Positions 38,101-45,100 are shown, counted from the first letter of the stretch. The stretch: DNA of 64,000 nt from Protea cynaroides (GCA_028583415.1 CM053273.1:87208676-87272675); one strand, 5' to 3'. Program-made: numbers and translations. Notes: generated by a model from the letters alone, not told the origin.

Positions 38101-39727
38101 CCTACCAGTTCGAGCTTTTGGGTTGGAACCCACATGGTATTAGAGCAAGATTTCACCGTCTCCAGTCTCCACGTGTCTGCAATATGTACTACCACACATG
38201 CAGGGGAGTGTTGGGAGTTTAGTCCTACACCCACCACCAAATAGTATTTAGTCCCCTTATACACCTAAGAGTTCCTCCACCTATCAGTTCGAGCTTCTGG
38301 GTTGGAATCCAACAAATGTCCATCTAGGTCCCCCTCTTTATAATTATCTTCTCTCTTTGAAAAGTTCATTGAACCAATCTATCCATGTGTGCCCAAAATT
38401 ATTTTCTCGTCTAATCCAATTTGGGGGTGTAAGCATTAATTATATTGATTACCTCTTTTAACATATACAATGTCATTTGTTAAATCTTTAATATGCCTAC
38501 TATTCCCACCCCACTTCTGTGTTTTTTTTTTTTTCCCCAATATACCAAAGTTTAGTTATCTAATCTCTATGTTTCAAGATGGTAATCTAATTCTATGCTT
38601 TTGGACTAGTTTCTTTATCCACATTCATCCATGATGTGAGAACCCTTGCGTCCCTTGTTCACTATCTACTACACCTAGGTCATAGTGCAGAGCATTGATT
38701 CCGGGGGATGCCCTAGCGTAAGATTGAAAATATAAAATTCTAGGATCCATGAAAAGGGTTTGGCTAAAGTTCTTACTTGGCTGGCTGTCGGCCTGATATA
38801 CCAACCCTCCTCCTTTATCTTTGGACCTACAACATAAAAGAATGGCGGAGTTTTCCAAATACAATCATAAAACTTTACCAATAATAGTCATATCATACCT
38901 AACATTAGGGGAGGAAAAGTGCAGATGCCTCATGCCTGCTTTAACCAATGCCATTGCCATCTATGAGGTCAAGGACGGCCAGCTCTCTCTCTCTCTCTCT
39001 CTCTCTCTCCTTGTGTGCTTGGTGCGGTGTTTGATCTCTGATGAATCAAAGCTGCCTTAGGGGTTTCACAGAAACTGTTAATACTGGTTAGTAGATGTTG
39101 CTTCTGCTAAATTGGTTTTTGCTCTCAATTTTCTGCGTATCATGGTTACTTGTGATTTTCTGGTCTTGAAATTCTTTCTGCCAGTTATGTGAACCCGACC
39201 CCATAATGTGATAGGAGATATTTGCTATCGAGGTTAAGATTAATCTGCTGGTTTAATATGTGATGGAAAATCTACTAGTCGAATCTGACTTGTCGTACTT
39301 GAAATAGGCACAAAATATGTGTGCTCAAACCACATATTCTCTACCATTCAAGGACTTATAAATCTCTCAGCCAAGTTTTCTACCATGTATTGGTGACAGC
39401 CATTTTGCAGTGCCAATGAAACTGTCAGGTGTGTCTGTCTGTTAGATATGCGGTCCACCATGCTTGCCTTGACAGCTTGCTATTTAGCCCTTGGCCATAT
39501 AACACTTTTTTGTTCTGTTTGATACTTTGTTCTCGTATTTTAATTGACATTGAGGAAACTTTAATAATCGTTACTTACTTCTGCAGGCCCTGCTGCGAAG
39601 GACACTGAATGATTACAAAAGTGCAGGATTTGATCCTCAATCAAGCATTTTAGAGATCAGATTAATTCAAAGCCAGGATGATATTCGTAATCCACAAGTT
39701 GATTACAATGCAGAGAAATATAAATGA
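1615..39727 (+). CDS. SOS4: Pyridoxal kinase (SOS4/PDXK), about 38 kb gene, middle exons not visible
   Basis: Pyridoxal kinase phosphorylates pyridoxal, pyridoxine and pyridoxamine with ATP in the vitamin B6 salvage pathway; the Arabidopsis orthologue SOS4 affects salt tolerance and root hairs. The spliced exons read in order PSETGRVLSIQSH, GYVGNKSAVFPLQLLGFDVD, YPTFKGQALNGQQLWDLIEG, GYIGSVSFLETVLQAVNK, CDPVMGDEGKLYVPQEL, VVPVASMLTPNQFEAELL, GTGDLMAALLLGWSN, KYPDNLDKACELAVSSLQ and a final ALLRRTLNDYKSAGFDPQSS block ending at TGA 39725-39727. All belong to the ribokinase-fold PDXK family, and GTGD is the ATP/anion-hole motif with the catalytic Asp. Reading phases match across every visible junction. 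About 60 family residues expected between exon 7 and the GTGD exon (17355-26067) are absent from the readable sequence, which includes a 500-N gap. No stop or frameshift is seen in the visible exons. Introns 5313-17290 and 26283-39586 are swollen by transposons. Confidence 0.9.
1808..1910 (+). CDS. SOS4: SOS4 exon 2
   Basis: It encodes SPTAPPILSLGLPSETGRVL followed by SIQSHVVR, the conserved N-terminal strand of plant pyridoxal kinases. Donor CGG|GTATTC follows at 1911. It ends in phase 0. Confidence 0.85.
2094..2157. repeat. (TA)n, poly-T and poly-G tract
   Basis: A TA run is followed directly by a T run and a G run inside SOS4 intron 2 (1911-2238). Such a compound homopolymer is prone to slippage and to sequencing error, so its exact length should not be trusted. 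Confidence 0.9.
2239..2332 (+). CDS. SOS4: SOS4 exon 3, with a GC donor
   Basis: It encodes GYVGNKSAVFPLQLLGFDVD and PINSVQFSNNT, the substrate-binding region of the PDXK family. The acceptor is TTTTAG (2233-2238). The only donor giving the right protein (T-G-Y-P across the junction) is CAG|GCAAGC at 2332/2333, so this intron is GC-AG rather than GT-AG. Confidence 0.9.
2488..2592 (+). CDS. SOS4: SOS4 exon 4
   Basis: It encodes YPTFKGQALNGQQLWDLIEG then LEANELLYYSHLLT. The acceptor is TTTGTAG and the donor is ACCG|GTAATT. The phase is consistent with both neighbours. Confidence 0.9.
3439..3609. mobile_element. hAT-like MITE, 'TTGTCAAGGCG' family, 171 bp
   Basis: The termini are CATAGTTGTCAAGGCG and CGCCTTGACAACAATG (inverted). 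They are flanked by the 8-bp direct repeats AGTAGACC and AGTGGACC (one mismatch). The core is full of CCTAGGCG-type palindromes. It lies in SOS4 intron 4 (2593-4351). The same family occurs at 37408-37558 and forms the ends of the element at 6534-7914. Confidence 0.8.
3955..4290 (+). pseudogene. ndhB: Chloroplast ndhB fragment in the nuclear genome (NUPT)
   Basis: The sequence follows the end of the plastid ndhB group II intron, including a domain-V-like hairpin (GAGCCGTACAAGATGAAGG ... CTCATGCACGGTTTTGAATA). It then follows the start of ndhB exon 2, recognisable as VAFLSATSEAVGSASATQIF, FDIPFYY, ILSMILGNLIAITQTSMK and IGQIGYVIIGIIV. It carries small deletions and substitutions and is not functional. 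NdhB is a membrane subunit of the plastid NDH complex. The piece sits in SOS4 intron 4, so it is an organelle-to-nucleus transfer. The boundaries are approximate. Confidence 0.85.
4352..4435 (+). CDS. SOS4: SOS4 exon 5
   Basis: It encodes GYIGSVSFLETVLQAVNK and LHSVNPKLTY. The acceptor is TTTGCAG and the donor is TATG|GTAAGT. The join to exon 6 gives TYVCDPVMGD. Confidence 0.9.
5239..5312 (+). CDS. SOS4: SOS4 exon 6
   Basis: It encodes CDPVMGDEGKLYVPQELVS and VYRER. CDPVMGD.GKLYVP is a hallmark of pyridoxal kinases. The acceptor is CTGTAG and the donor is AGG|GTGAGT. It ends in phase 0, ahead of a 12 kb intron. Confidence 0.92.
6085..6300 (+). pseudogene. Possible fragment of an unidentified gene
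   Basis: The stretch reads like broken coding sequence (VAPESYGLDDRYSAVHPK in one frame, YGYDYGR in another), with frame changes between. I do not recognise the protein. It may be a retro-pseudogene or chance, and lies in the large SOS4 intron just upstream of the RTE relic. Confidence 0.2.
6385..6533 (+). mobile_element. RTE-type LINE relic, segment 1 (ORF2 C-terminal part)
   Basis: The translation resembles the C-terminal end of plant RTE LINE ORF2: VAEMKMLRWMSGKTRKDKIR, then DLGVAPIHDKLQEIHLRWHG. It breaks exactly where the element 6534-7914 was inserted and resumes at 7923 with HGQRMPLNALVQRGDLI. Stops show that it is dead. Confidence 0.75.
6534..7914. mobile_element. Larger 'TTGTCAAGGCG'-type element, 1.38 kb, inserted in the RTE LINE
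   Basis: The ends are CATAGTTGTCACGGCGACTA and, inverted, CATACTTGTCAATGCATCGC, resembling the 150-170 bp MITEs at 3439 and 37408. The flanking 8 bp are GCATGGAC and CCATGGAC (7 of 8 match). Removing the element rejoins the LINE reading LRWHGHGQRMP. The interior includes a second, short RTE relic and an A- and G-rich stretch at 7490-7610. No intact gene. Confidence 0.7.
6930..7137 (+). mobile_element. Internally deleted RTE LINE relic
   Basis: It reads RIRLASWNIGSLTCKSLE and DDMSRRKINITCIQET, the N-terminal endonuclease region of RTE LINEs. It then jumps straight to the typical 3' tail (CCGAATCCATTTAGTTGGGG, then TTGTTGTCGTTGTTG). Most of the element between these parts is deleted. It lies inside the element 6534-7914. 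Confidence 0.65.
7923..8112 (+). mobile_element. RTE LINE relic, segment 2
   Basis: It continues the LINE of segment 1 (RMPLNALVQRGDLI, MTLEEVVKKDMYSL, RVDWRKMIHVA). It is cut at 8112 by the hAT-like element and resumes at 16087 with the 3' tail. Confidence 0.75.
8337..9612. mobile_element. Inner hAT-like nonautonomous element, same family, 1276 bp
   Basis: The termini are TAAGGATGTAAACGGACC and, inverted, TAAGGATATAGATGGATAG. The 8-bp target repeats CTTCTAAT are perfect (8329-8336 and 9613-9620). Both arms contain the same CGAATTCGAATTCGGATT and CATCCGGCGGATT motifs as the outer element. The interior has a repeated GGTCGG tract at about 9176-9225. No transposase is encoded. Confidence 0.88.
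9621..10460. other. Interior of the outer hAT-like element; no gene seen
   Basis: This stretch belongs to the outer element. It ends in a GAGGGTGAGGGTGAGGG-type short repeat and a purine-rich tract (about 10310-10460), which supplied the GTTGAGAG target of the hAT insertion. Small open frames here look incidental. Confidence 0.6.
10900..11570. repeat. Subterminal tandem repeat array of the hAT element
   Basis: Four to five diverged units of 147-161 bp each contain the core GTTGGCCGATCTACGCGG (cores near 10918, 11080, 11227, 11387 and 11548), plus TTTTCCAGCAAT-like and AT-rich spacers. Reverse-complement copies of the same unit occur at 20901-21350 next to the N gap. Subterminal repeats of hAT elements commonly bind transposase; that role here is inference. 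Confidence 0.85.
11844..15314 (+). pseudogene. hAT transposase (BED finger, DUF659, dimerisation domain), broken
   Basis: Four exons are read: 11844-13576, 13660-13790, about 13876 (or 13882)-13957, and 14041-15314. The first encodes a BED zinc finger (KTQCKFCGKKLMSGGIIRLK), then the DUF659/RNase-H-like core (IMCDGWTGPTRKSIINFM, VTDNDSNYKKAGE, WTPCAAHCIDLMLK). The last has the hAT dimerisation domain (CSASGCERNWRTFSLIYSKR, LNDLVYAHYNMRL) followed by an acidic, Ser/Gly-rich and then aromatic-rich tail. It is disabled by an in-frame TAG where Trp is expected in DMAWQYC (near 11899). One extra T near 12003 shifts frame inside the BED domain, and there may be a third stop at 13879. The product would cut and paste the transposon in the nucleus. 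Confidence 0.9.
16087..16130 (+). mobile_element. RTE LINE relic, segment 3 (3' tail)
   Basis: CCGAGTCCATTTAGTTGGG and AAAGCTGAGTTGAGTT form the canonical 3' end of plant RTE LINEs. Joining it to 8112 across the hAT-like element gives ATCCATGTAGCCGAGTCC, as in intact members. Confidence 0.75.
16131..17290. other. Unassigned remainder of SOS4 intron; no gene seen
   Basis: AT-rich intron sequence with a T run near 17070 and a polypyrimidine stretch before exon 7. Short open frames have no recognisable domain. Confidence 0.6.
17291..17355 (+). CDS. SOS4: SOS4 exon 7
   Basis: It encodes VVPVASMLTPNQFEAELL and TGF plus two bases of the next codon. The acceptor is GTTTAG and the donor is CAG|GTACTA. 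This is the last readable exon before the missing block. Confidence 0.9.
17356..18290. other. SOS4 intron sequence; no gene recognised
   Basis: I looked here for the missing pyridoxal kinase exons on the + strand and found none. The sequence is AT-rich and anonymous. Confidence 0.55.
18285..18375 (-). mobile_element. RTE LINE 3' tail fragment, reverse orientation
   Basis: On the - strand it reads AGCCGACCCCATTTAGTTGG then GATAAGGCTTTG and a (TTG)n tail (the + strand shows AACAACAACAAC from about 18288). It is a 5'-truncated copy of the RTE family also present at 6385 and 27390. Confidence 0.7.
19073..19220. repeat. Minisatellite, about 57 bp unit, three copies
   Basis: Repeated ACTAGTTAAACTGGTAGGCC and GTCTATGTA units with TCTACAGCC at their junctions, diverged. 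Confidence 0.65.
19229..19355. repeat. 42-bp minisatellite, three copies
   Basis: Three consecutive copies of a unit starting GGGACTTCCATGC and containing GATGGAATGCTTGCCCA. The copies differ at only a few positions. Confidence 0.85.
19374..19545. repeat. (GAAATT)n microsatellite
   Basis: Imperfect GAAATT and GAATT repeats over about 170 bp. The long open frames on both strands here are by-products of the repeat. Confidence 0.85.
20401..20900. other. Assembly gap (500 N)
   Basis: Exactly 500 Ns, which is typical of a placeholder of unknown true length. The right edge lies inside a tandem repeat array, a likely cause of the assembly break. The missing SOS4 exons could be here. Confidence 0.98.
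20901..21815 (-). mobile_element. Right part of a second hAT element of the same family, reverse orientation
   Basis: Reverse-complement copies of the subterminal unit of the hAT at 10469 are present (GATCGGCCAACGGTG at about 20998, GATCGGCCAATGGTG at about 21160, a diverged one at about 21327; units of 162-168 bp). They are followed by a terminal region ending CTTGCCGAGATTTTATTCCA and TG at 21815. Its inverse, CATGGAATAAAATCTCGGC, resembles the known terminus. The transposase part and the other end would lie in or beyond the gap. Confidence 0.7.
21827..22260. repeat. CAG/CAA-rich tandem repeat region
   Basis: About four irregular units (90-140 bp) each start near AAGCTTCACCTTGAACCAAT and contain runs of AGCAGTAGCAG. 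The unit starts are near 21827, 21961, 22054 and 22193. No real gene is suggested. Confidence 0.65.
23076..23686. mobile_element. PIF/Harbinger-type (Tourist) MITE, 611 bp
   Basis: The termini GGGCCCGTTTGATAAAACTT and, inverted, GGGCCTGTTTGATAAAACTT are flanked by the 3-bp duplication TTA (23073-23075 and 23687-23689). The interior TTTGGATTCTGGATTCTGG also has an inverted partner. The centre holds a (GGT)n-rich tract. It lies inside the LTR of the preceding entry. Confidence 0.88.
23268..23456. repeat. (GGT)n-rich microsatellite
   Basis: About 190 bp of imperfect GGT/GGC/GTT triplets in the centre of the Harbinger MITE. Proline/histidine- or glycine-like open frames on both strands are artefacts. 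Confidence 0.9.
23900..24444 (+). mobile_element. LTR retrotransposon LTR fragment (probable Copia)
   Basis: The segment ends AATTCAGCCCTCTTGGTTTC then CTACCGATCCTAACA. It contains GCTGAACCACTATAAA and a following leader-like stretch, a layout typical of Copia LTR 3' halves. The left boundary is not determined. Confidence 0.45.
24918..25634 (-). mobile_element. 5'-truncated L1 LINE with zf-RVT domain
   Basis: On the - strand an open frame (25624-25115) reads HSFILWRVVTQSLPTGALL, RCGLRWATDEDLYHLFFERP and HIWFERNMRMW, the zf-RVT domain at the C-terminus of plant L1 ORF2. An A-rich tail follows (seen as T runs at 24918-24935). Near-identical 12-bp flanks TGATTTTAACTT (24906-24917) and TGATTTTAGCTT (25635-25646) are the probable target duplication. 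Confidence 0.8.
25647..26066. other. SOS4 intron sequence; no exon seen
   Basis: Between the L1 and the GTGD exon. No sequence resembling the expected pyridoxal kinase block was found on the + strand. Confidence 0.55.
26067..26111 (+). CDS. SOS4: SOS4 exon with the GTGD ATP-binding motif
   Basis: It encodes GTGDLMAALLLGWSN. The acceptor is ATTGTAG and the donor is AAT|GTAAGG. Both ends are phase 0. GTGD carries the catalytic base of the ribokinase-like fold. Confidence 0.92.
26229..26282 (+). CDS. SOS4: SOS4 penultimate exon
   Basis: It encodes KYPDNLDKACELAVSSLQ, exactly 18 codons. The acceptor is TTTTTAG and the donor is CAG|GTACGT. It is separated from the last exon by about 13.3 kb of mostly transposon DNA. 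Confidence 0.92.
26283..27390. other. SOS4 last intron, left part; nothing recognised
   Basis: AT-rich intron sequence with no recognisable domain or clear transposon ends. Confidence 0.55.
29724..29899 (+). repeat. 5' LTR of the Copia element
   Basis: 176 bp, against 223 bp for the 3' LTR. The difference is expansion or contraction of a GTCTAGATTCATTGT repeat in the U3 part. Both contain a TATAAATAAGAGGACC promoter-like stretch. Confidence 0.93.
29900..29912 (+). other. Primer-binding site
   Basis: TGGTATCAGAGCC, complementary to the 3' end of initiator-Met tRNA, immediately follows the 5' LTR. Confidence 0.9.
30400..34663 (+). pseudogene. Copia gag-pol polyprotein, multiply broken
   Basis: In order: gag (about 30400-31200) with zinc knuckle CEHCGKLWHTKTACWKLHG. 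Protease WIIDSGATDHMTG at about 31400. GAG-pre-integrase WYQHLGHPS at about 31811. Integrase core HSDI and SDNGREYLANEFQ (31985-32280). RT FAPVAKMTTIRVILA to ELKQSPRAWF (33380-33610) and the active-site box YVDYIVI (33718-33738), where the family has YVDD. RNase H to 34663 (AEYRAMAQGICELLWLK, CDNKVAISIAHNP, DQLADIFTKGLPG). There are many in-frame stops, several at codons expected to be Trp, Gln or Glu, plus frameshifts. The element cannot move on its own. Confidence 0.92.
34671..34893 (+). repeat. 3' LTR of the Copia element
   Basis: 223 bp, with extra copies of GTCTAGATTCATTGT and TATTTATGTCTAGATTC compared with the 5' LTR. It ends CTCTACA before ATATT. Confidence 0.93.
36478..36557. repeat. 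40-bp tandem duplication
   Basis: Two consecutive copies of ACAAATGNGATTTAAAAGTG then ACCCTGTACATCTTGTA. Confidence 0.85.
36480..37144 (-). pseudogene. Two-exon fragment of an unidentified plant gene
   Basis: On the - strand, exon A (37144-37094) reads MDQLTTTTHVNDVRCFE and ends at donor GAG|GTAAGC. A 219-bp intron ends TATCCTCAG. Exon B (36874 down to about 36540) continues VGKPWVFDPIP, TPAS, GASSVSLCWNEGTDQKTEQR, LIGYDESPDNGAVPECIDIE and EDASPASNHRAITREDKNF. Two in-frame stops (TGA after VFDPIP, TAA after TPAS) interrupt exon B. I do not recognise the protein. Because the intron is kept, it is not a processed pseudogene. Confidence 0.6.
37408..37558. mobile_element. hAT-like MITE, 'TTGTCAAGGCG' family, 151 bp
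   Basis: The termini are CATAATTGTCAAGGCG and, inverted, CATAGTTGTCAAGGCATTGC, with the perfect 8-bp duplication TATTTATA (37400-37407 and 37559-37566). Same family as 3439-3609. Confidence 0.88.
38021..38314 (+). mobile_element. TRIM (terminal-repeat retrotransposon in miniature), about 294 bp
   Basis: 5' LTR-like repeat 38021-38134 and 3' copy 38209-38314 (starts TGATGGGAGTCTAGTCC and TGTTGGGAGTTTAGTCC; both end GGTTGGAA-CCA-CA-like). A primer-binding-site-like TGGTATTAGAGC lies at 38135-38146 and a purine tract GCAGGGGA just before 38209. ATGTC occurs at 38016-38020 and 38316-38320, a target duplication offset by one base. No coding capacity. Confidence 0.8.
38315..39586. other. Right part of SOS4 last intron; no gene seen
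   Basis: It contains a (CT)n microsatellite at about 38982-39010 and anonymous AT-rich sequence. It ends in a normal acceptor before the last SOS4 exon. Confidence 0.6.
39587..39727 (+). CDS. SOS4: SOS4 last exon
   Basis: It encodes ALLRRTLNDYKSAGFDPQSS, ILEIRLIQSQDDIRNPQ and VDYNAEKYK, then TGA. The acceptor is CTGCAG. This is the conserved C-terminus of plant pyridoxal kinases. Confidence 0.93.
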   Translation, partial: ALLRRTLNDYKSAGFDPQSSILEIRLIQSQDDIRNPQVDYNAEKYK

Positions 39728-42051
39728 GGTAATTTTTTTTCTTACGCATTCATCTGAGGGTGAAGCCTGAACTCCAGATCAATGCATTTCTGGTGTTCAT
39801 GCTCCTCTTTTTTCCTTGGAAAGGACCATTGAGTATTTATGTGGGACAATACGAAGTTTTTAACCTTCTTCCCCTTCCCTACATAAAATTGTACGGGACC
39901 AGACAGAGCAAGTATCATCCTTTAGTCATGAGGGCAGAAGTGCTAGCGGAGAGTTACTAAATGATCCATGTCATGTTTGAAGTTTGAACATGTTTATTGT
40001 TTTTCCCCTTATAGAATATTTTTTTTGTTATTACGGTTGAGGGCTGCAAATTGTAAATTTTCTTCTACTCCAGATTCTGATTATGGTTTTCTTTCTAGTT
40101 TCTAATTTATCAGCTAACCACTGTTTGGAAGGAAAATTGGCCTGAAATATAACCTTACAGGTGGGTACTAGCAACCTAATGTTTTGTCGATGCTAATGTC
40201 TGTTGGATTATTTTAGTTTGATATCTAAATCTGAAGGTCGAGTGATTTTGATCCCTGTGCGGTTTTTGGTAATGCTCTATGCAGTAAATGGAAGCAAATC
40301 TCTCTTAGTATGGAGTTTTCATCTTTAGTAGACAAACCAATCTTATTTATGAGCAGGTTACTGGCTGAAGGACTGAACTGTGTTGTAGCCCCCCTATTTT
40401 AGTAAAATCAGTGTACATTAGATTAGAGTTTTACATGTGAAATATAGTGAGCATCTGCGGCCCTTATGTATTGCAGTAGAATAGTCATCCAATGTTTTTT
40501 TTATTGGTAATAGAGCTGAGATGGAAGGTTCCAATTTAATGGATTATAATGACAAGTCAGATTAAACTAGCATGTGATATAAAATAACTGGTTTGCAAGA
40601 AAAAAGAAAAAGTAAATATATATATATCTATATATATAAATAACTGGTCCTTGACCTCTGTTCCATTCCATTTATTGCTTTGGTCTAGATTTGCCTTCAT
40701 CATCTTAACCCTAAACTAGATCTAACCGATTGTCTATTTTCAGGTTCTTGCAGGACTGACTCCCTGAAAACACTACTTTTGTATGACCCTGTCTATTTCT
40801 TGGTACTCTTCCCAAATTCCATGCTATGAGTTGCAAGCCGATTAATCTAATTGAGCTCACTGCGTTTAATAATGTTAGTATTCTCCTCAATATGAGTAAA
40901 TACAATTTTGAACTGAATTACCATTTTGTGGACAAATAAAGTCACTTTTGGACATTACTCAATGGGAAGCTTGGGCTGATTATCCCTCTAAGAAACCTGG
41001 GTCCTGGCCTAGATAGGTTTTTCTTTACTTTCAGCATATTGCAGCCTTTGTATATGATAAATCCAACTATGATCAGATTTCCCCCTGGTTAGATTACTAC
41101 ATGGCCGTACCAAAAATTAAAAAAAAAGAAAAAGAAAGAAAAACCCTGCATGGCTGTAGATTTTCTGACAAACAAAGACCACATAGGGAACAAGGTTTTA
41201 TATTTAGCTTATTTTGTCTTATAACAAACCCTTGACCTATAATGTGAAATGTAAAATTTTGTGGTACTCATACTTGTCAGCCCAGATCTGGATTGGCCAT
41301 TAGCCATAAGGTTGGAAGTGTAACAATGGGCTACAGTTCACCAGGCCCATGAGAACCTAACCACCCCCAAAAAAAAAAAGAAAAAAGAAAAAAAAAAAGA
41401 AAAAAGTGGTAAAGAAATGGATTGTTTATGATACTATATTCTCTTTTATTCTTGTTGCTCCATTTGTTTTGATTTAAAATTTTATGTGTAACATTTTATA
41501 TATGAATTTTTTTTTCGATGTTTGTTTCCAATAGGTAAAAGAAAGATGAAGTTCCTTCCCTTCCTCTTAAACTCCGTTTGGTTGCAAGGGGAATTGAAGG
41601 GAAGGAAAGTGAAAATTTTAAATTTAAAAAGGAATTTTTATAATTGTAACATAAGATGATTGTATAAACTATCAAAATTTATTAACATATTTAGTAATGA
41701 TACTTATAAGATGTAAATTTTATTTTACTTTTTAAATGCAAAAGATTTGGATGCAAAACGAAATGTAAGTTAATAACTAGATATCGAATAACTTAGAATT
41801 ACTTAATAGCAATGTGATAGTATGTGTTGTAATCATTACAAAAATTTCTTTTTAAAGTTTAAAAATTTTACTTCTCTTCCCTTAAATTCTCCTTGCAATC
41901 AAATTGAACCTTATTGATCACTGTATTTTATATCTTGGAAACAAACATTGAAAAAAAAAAATTTACATATAAAATATTACATGTAAAATTTTATGTCAAA
42001 ACAAGCGAAACCTTCGGGGCTATTCTATGCATGATCCTTATGTGACACTAC
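39728..42051. other. Convergent intergenic region between SOS4 and LPR
   Basis: It holds the 3' flanks of both genes, A/T-rich tracts, an (AT)n stretch near 40617-40640 and the MITE at 41574-41913. No other gene is seen. Confidence 0.7.
41574..41913. mobile_element. MITE-like element, 'GGTTGCAAGG' family, copy 2
   Basis: TTTGGTTGCAAGGGGAATTG on the left and CCTTGCAATCAAATTGAACC on the right. The core is the reverse complement of the core of the element at 521-873 (for example ATTTAGTAATGATACTTAT versus ATAAGTATCATTACTAAAT). Confidence 0.7.
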
Positions 42052-42105
42052 TCAACTGATGATCTTCAGAGGCCGCATCATCACATTGTCTTCATGATCC
42101 AGTAT
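42052..42105 (-). CDS. LPR1: LPR exon 3 (short terminal exon)
   Basis: 17 codons plus TGA after acceptor CTGCAG. It encodes ILDHEDNVMMRPLKIIS. The copper-site motif HCHILDHED is split by the intron before it. Confidence 0.92.
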   Translation of the reverse strand: MLDHEDNVMMRPLKIIS

Positions 42106-45100
42106 CTGCAGATGAGGAGAAAAAGGAAGTAGCTTAAAAGACCAGTTCATTTCAAAGAACAAATACATTTTTGTTCTCAAGATATTGATATTGGACAAGT
42201 TATCGGCTGATGCCTAAACCAATCTGATACAGATAGATGGTCTAACCAATAGGTAGTGTAACATGGCATAAATGATTAAAATAATAATAAAACTGTAAAA
42301 ATTTGTATCGAATCAGCATCTGCTTCAGCCGAAATCGATACTTAATCTGACGGATCCACTGATTACTAAAACTATGATTCCTATTGTTAAGATAGGCCTT
42401 CAAACCAGGGAATGATTCATTTCCAATCGAACCATCGATGTAGGGGTGTCAATTTTGGGACCGGACCGAATCAATTTGAAACTGAACTGGATTGAACAAC
42501 TGTTATCGGACATGTTTCATGTTGGGGTAGGGCATATCATATCAGTCCCGGTCTGGTCCGGGTTAGCCTGAAACAGGCTCGAAAAAGTAGACTGATGAAC
42601 TCAAACTCAATAATGGTCTGAATCAAAACGATTTAGGCCGAATATGAAACCATAGATTCACTAATTCAGCCTTCTTGATGCCCTTAATGGGTTTCTGATT
42701 GGGTTTTCAACCCGAACCAGCATGATAACAACCTGATAAGTTAAGTCTGATAACAATACAAAACCGGACCAGCACGTAGTTAATGTGTACAGTGCAGTCC
42801 ACCCAGTCGGAACCGGATCAGCCCGTTGACATCCCTACATTGATGATTTTGACGTGGAGGAAAAGGTGGTGAGAACTAAAAAGAAGGCATCATGGAACTT
42901 ACATGGCAATGGTACACGTAACCTGGCTCCGCTGTCGCATCGAACGGATAAGATGCATTTGAATGGATGTAGGAGAATCTGATTAGGATCCTAGTCAGAC
43001 AACCTGGTCTCATCTTGAACACATTCTTCCATCCTCTCTCATGTGTTGGCACTGCTATCTTCTTGCCACGTGTATACTGACTTAGGTGGCACTTGATCGC
43101 ATCATTCATCTTCATCATGCAATCTCGAAACAAATCAACGTTCACCAGCTCCGTCTGACCCAATACAACAAACAATCCCAGATGGATATGCAACGGATGA
43201 TTATCTTCCGTCAGATTGATCACGTTCCAAATCTCGGTGGACCCAGCTTTCGGCATCTCGGTTGCCGGTTTCTCGTATGACAATCCGTTTATATACAGAT
43301 GTGTTGGCTCATCGATATTGCTTGTGTACTCGTACATCGTGATGTACCGTGTAGTCGAAGCACTGGATACAGCAGGAGCAGGATATTTTACCAACTCAGC
43401 TGGTACTTGCCACGTGTCAACCTCAGGCTCTCCTATGATCACAAACTTCATTACCTTGCCATTGATTTCATCCGTTGGATCACCTGACGGGTATGGATAT
43501 GCTGCATCATTGGCTAAGATCACCGAGTCTGATGTTGACTTGGAAAAGTCAAAAACTACATCAACAATTTCAGATGGGGCCAAGAGAAGCTTCTTCTTCA
43601 AAATTGATTTTGCCAGATAAGCAGAATCTGAACCGATGATTTTAAATCCCATTCCATTGGTCAGGAAGAACCGAAAGAATCTAGCATTGCTTGCATTGAT
43701 AATACGGAATCGATACTTCCTACGGTGTACCGTCATTCGAGGCCAAGCTTTGCCGTTCACGATTATAACGTCGCCAAAATATTCGGGCTGCCATTGTGGG
43801 TGTATGGAGGGATTGTTTCCAGTGTTATTCATGTAGAGTGAACCATCGATAAGGAAACTACGATCGAAGATTACCAACGGACGATCGAAATCATCGCCGT
43901 GCGGGAGTCCAAGTGGGGTTTCAATTGAACGGTCACGGATGATGTAGGCCCCAATCAGACCAGCCAAAAGGTTGACTCTGGTCAACCCCATTGCATGATC
44001 ATGGTACCATAGGTTACCTGGTTGCTGAAAATTGTGGTAACGATATGTTTTTTTGGTCCAAGTGGGGCCCATTTCTTTAAACCCAGAGGTGAACCAAGAG
44101 TTTGAATTACCATCACTCTGGGGCTCATCAATACCACCATGAAGGTGAACGACCGTTGGGACACCCTTATGGAGGGGTGTGGCAGTTGGTATGGTGGGGT
44201 CCCATGGTAAAATGTGTTTTGAAGGGAGGTGATTCTGCCACGTCACTAGAGTCTCGATATTTTGAAGGGCTTCGATTGTGGGGCCCGGCACTGTTGCTTT
44301 GCTCCTGGTGGTACCGTATGCAAATACTCTTGTTGGAGGGAGGTCCCTGTGAAATTTCTGGAAAGCAAAAGTATAACTTTTTCTACCTTTTAGTCAAACT
44401 AATCAGGGTTAAGATTGTAACCACAGGTCCACAATCAAAACTTTTCCCTAAAGATCAGATTATATTATAAAAAAAAAAAAAAAATTCAGAGTGGCCAATT
44501 AATAAAAAATGAATTTAATTTTCAAGAGCTCAATGTCATCAACAAAGTCAAAGAGACCGAGAAAAAGAAGAAGAGTAAATCATTTTTATTTGACTAATCA
44601 CCCCTTATGGGTATGTGTGTAAGCTTGACCCAATGAGTCCGACCCATGAGAAGTCAGTCTTAAACTTTTAGGTCTTAGCTTGGGTAGTTTAACCCGTAGG
44701 TTGGGTTTAAGGTTGAACCGGACGGTGCTGAGGTTTATTTATATTTAATATATTCCATTGATTTAACAAGTTAAATACAAGATATTTGGAGGCTCCGTAA
44801 GGGGCAAAAATCCTTTCTTGTCCCTGACGCTTCTCCAATTGTATCTAATGGTTGGAATTCATTTGGTGCATGTCAATGTATATATTGGTATGTATATTGG
44901 TATGCATGTTGAGTGCCTTCAGTCGTTGGATTGCAATAGAAGAAACGTTAGTGGCATAGGAAACAATTTCTATATCTTCGTAAGGCTGCTTGGGAATCTT
45001 CTAAGCCACACTAATCATGATGTAGGTCCACGACATCAAGTAGAAAAAAGAAAATGTCAAGGGAAAGAGAATATATGTGAGAAAGCATGAGAAAAAATTT

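Noticed and set aside
43216..43620. 134-codon + strand frame within the LPR locus
   Set aside because: Antisense shadow of LPR exon 2.
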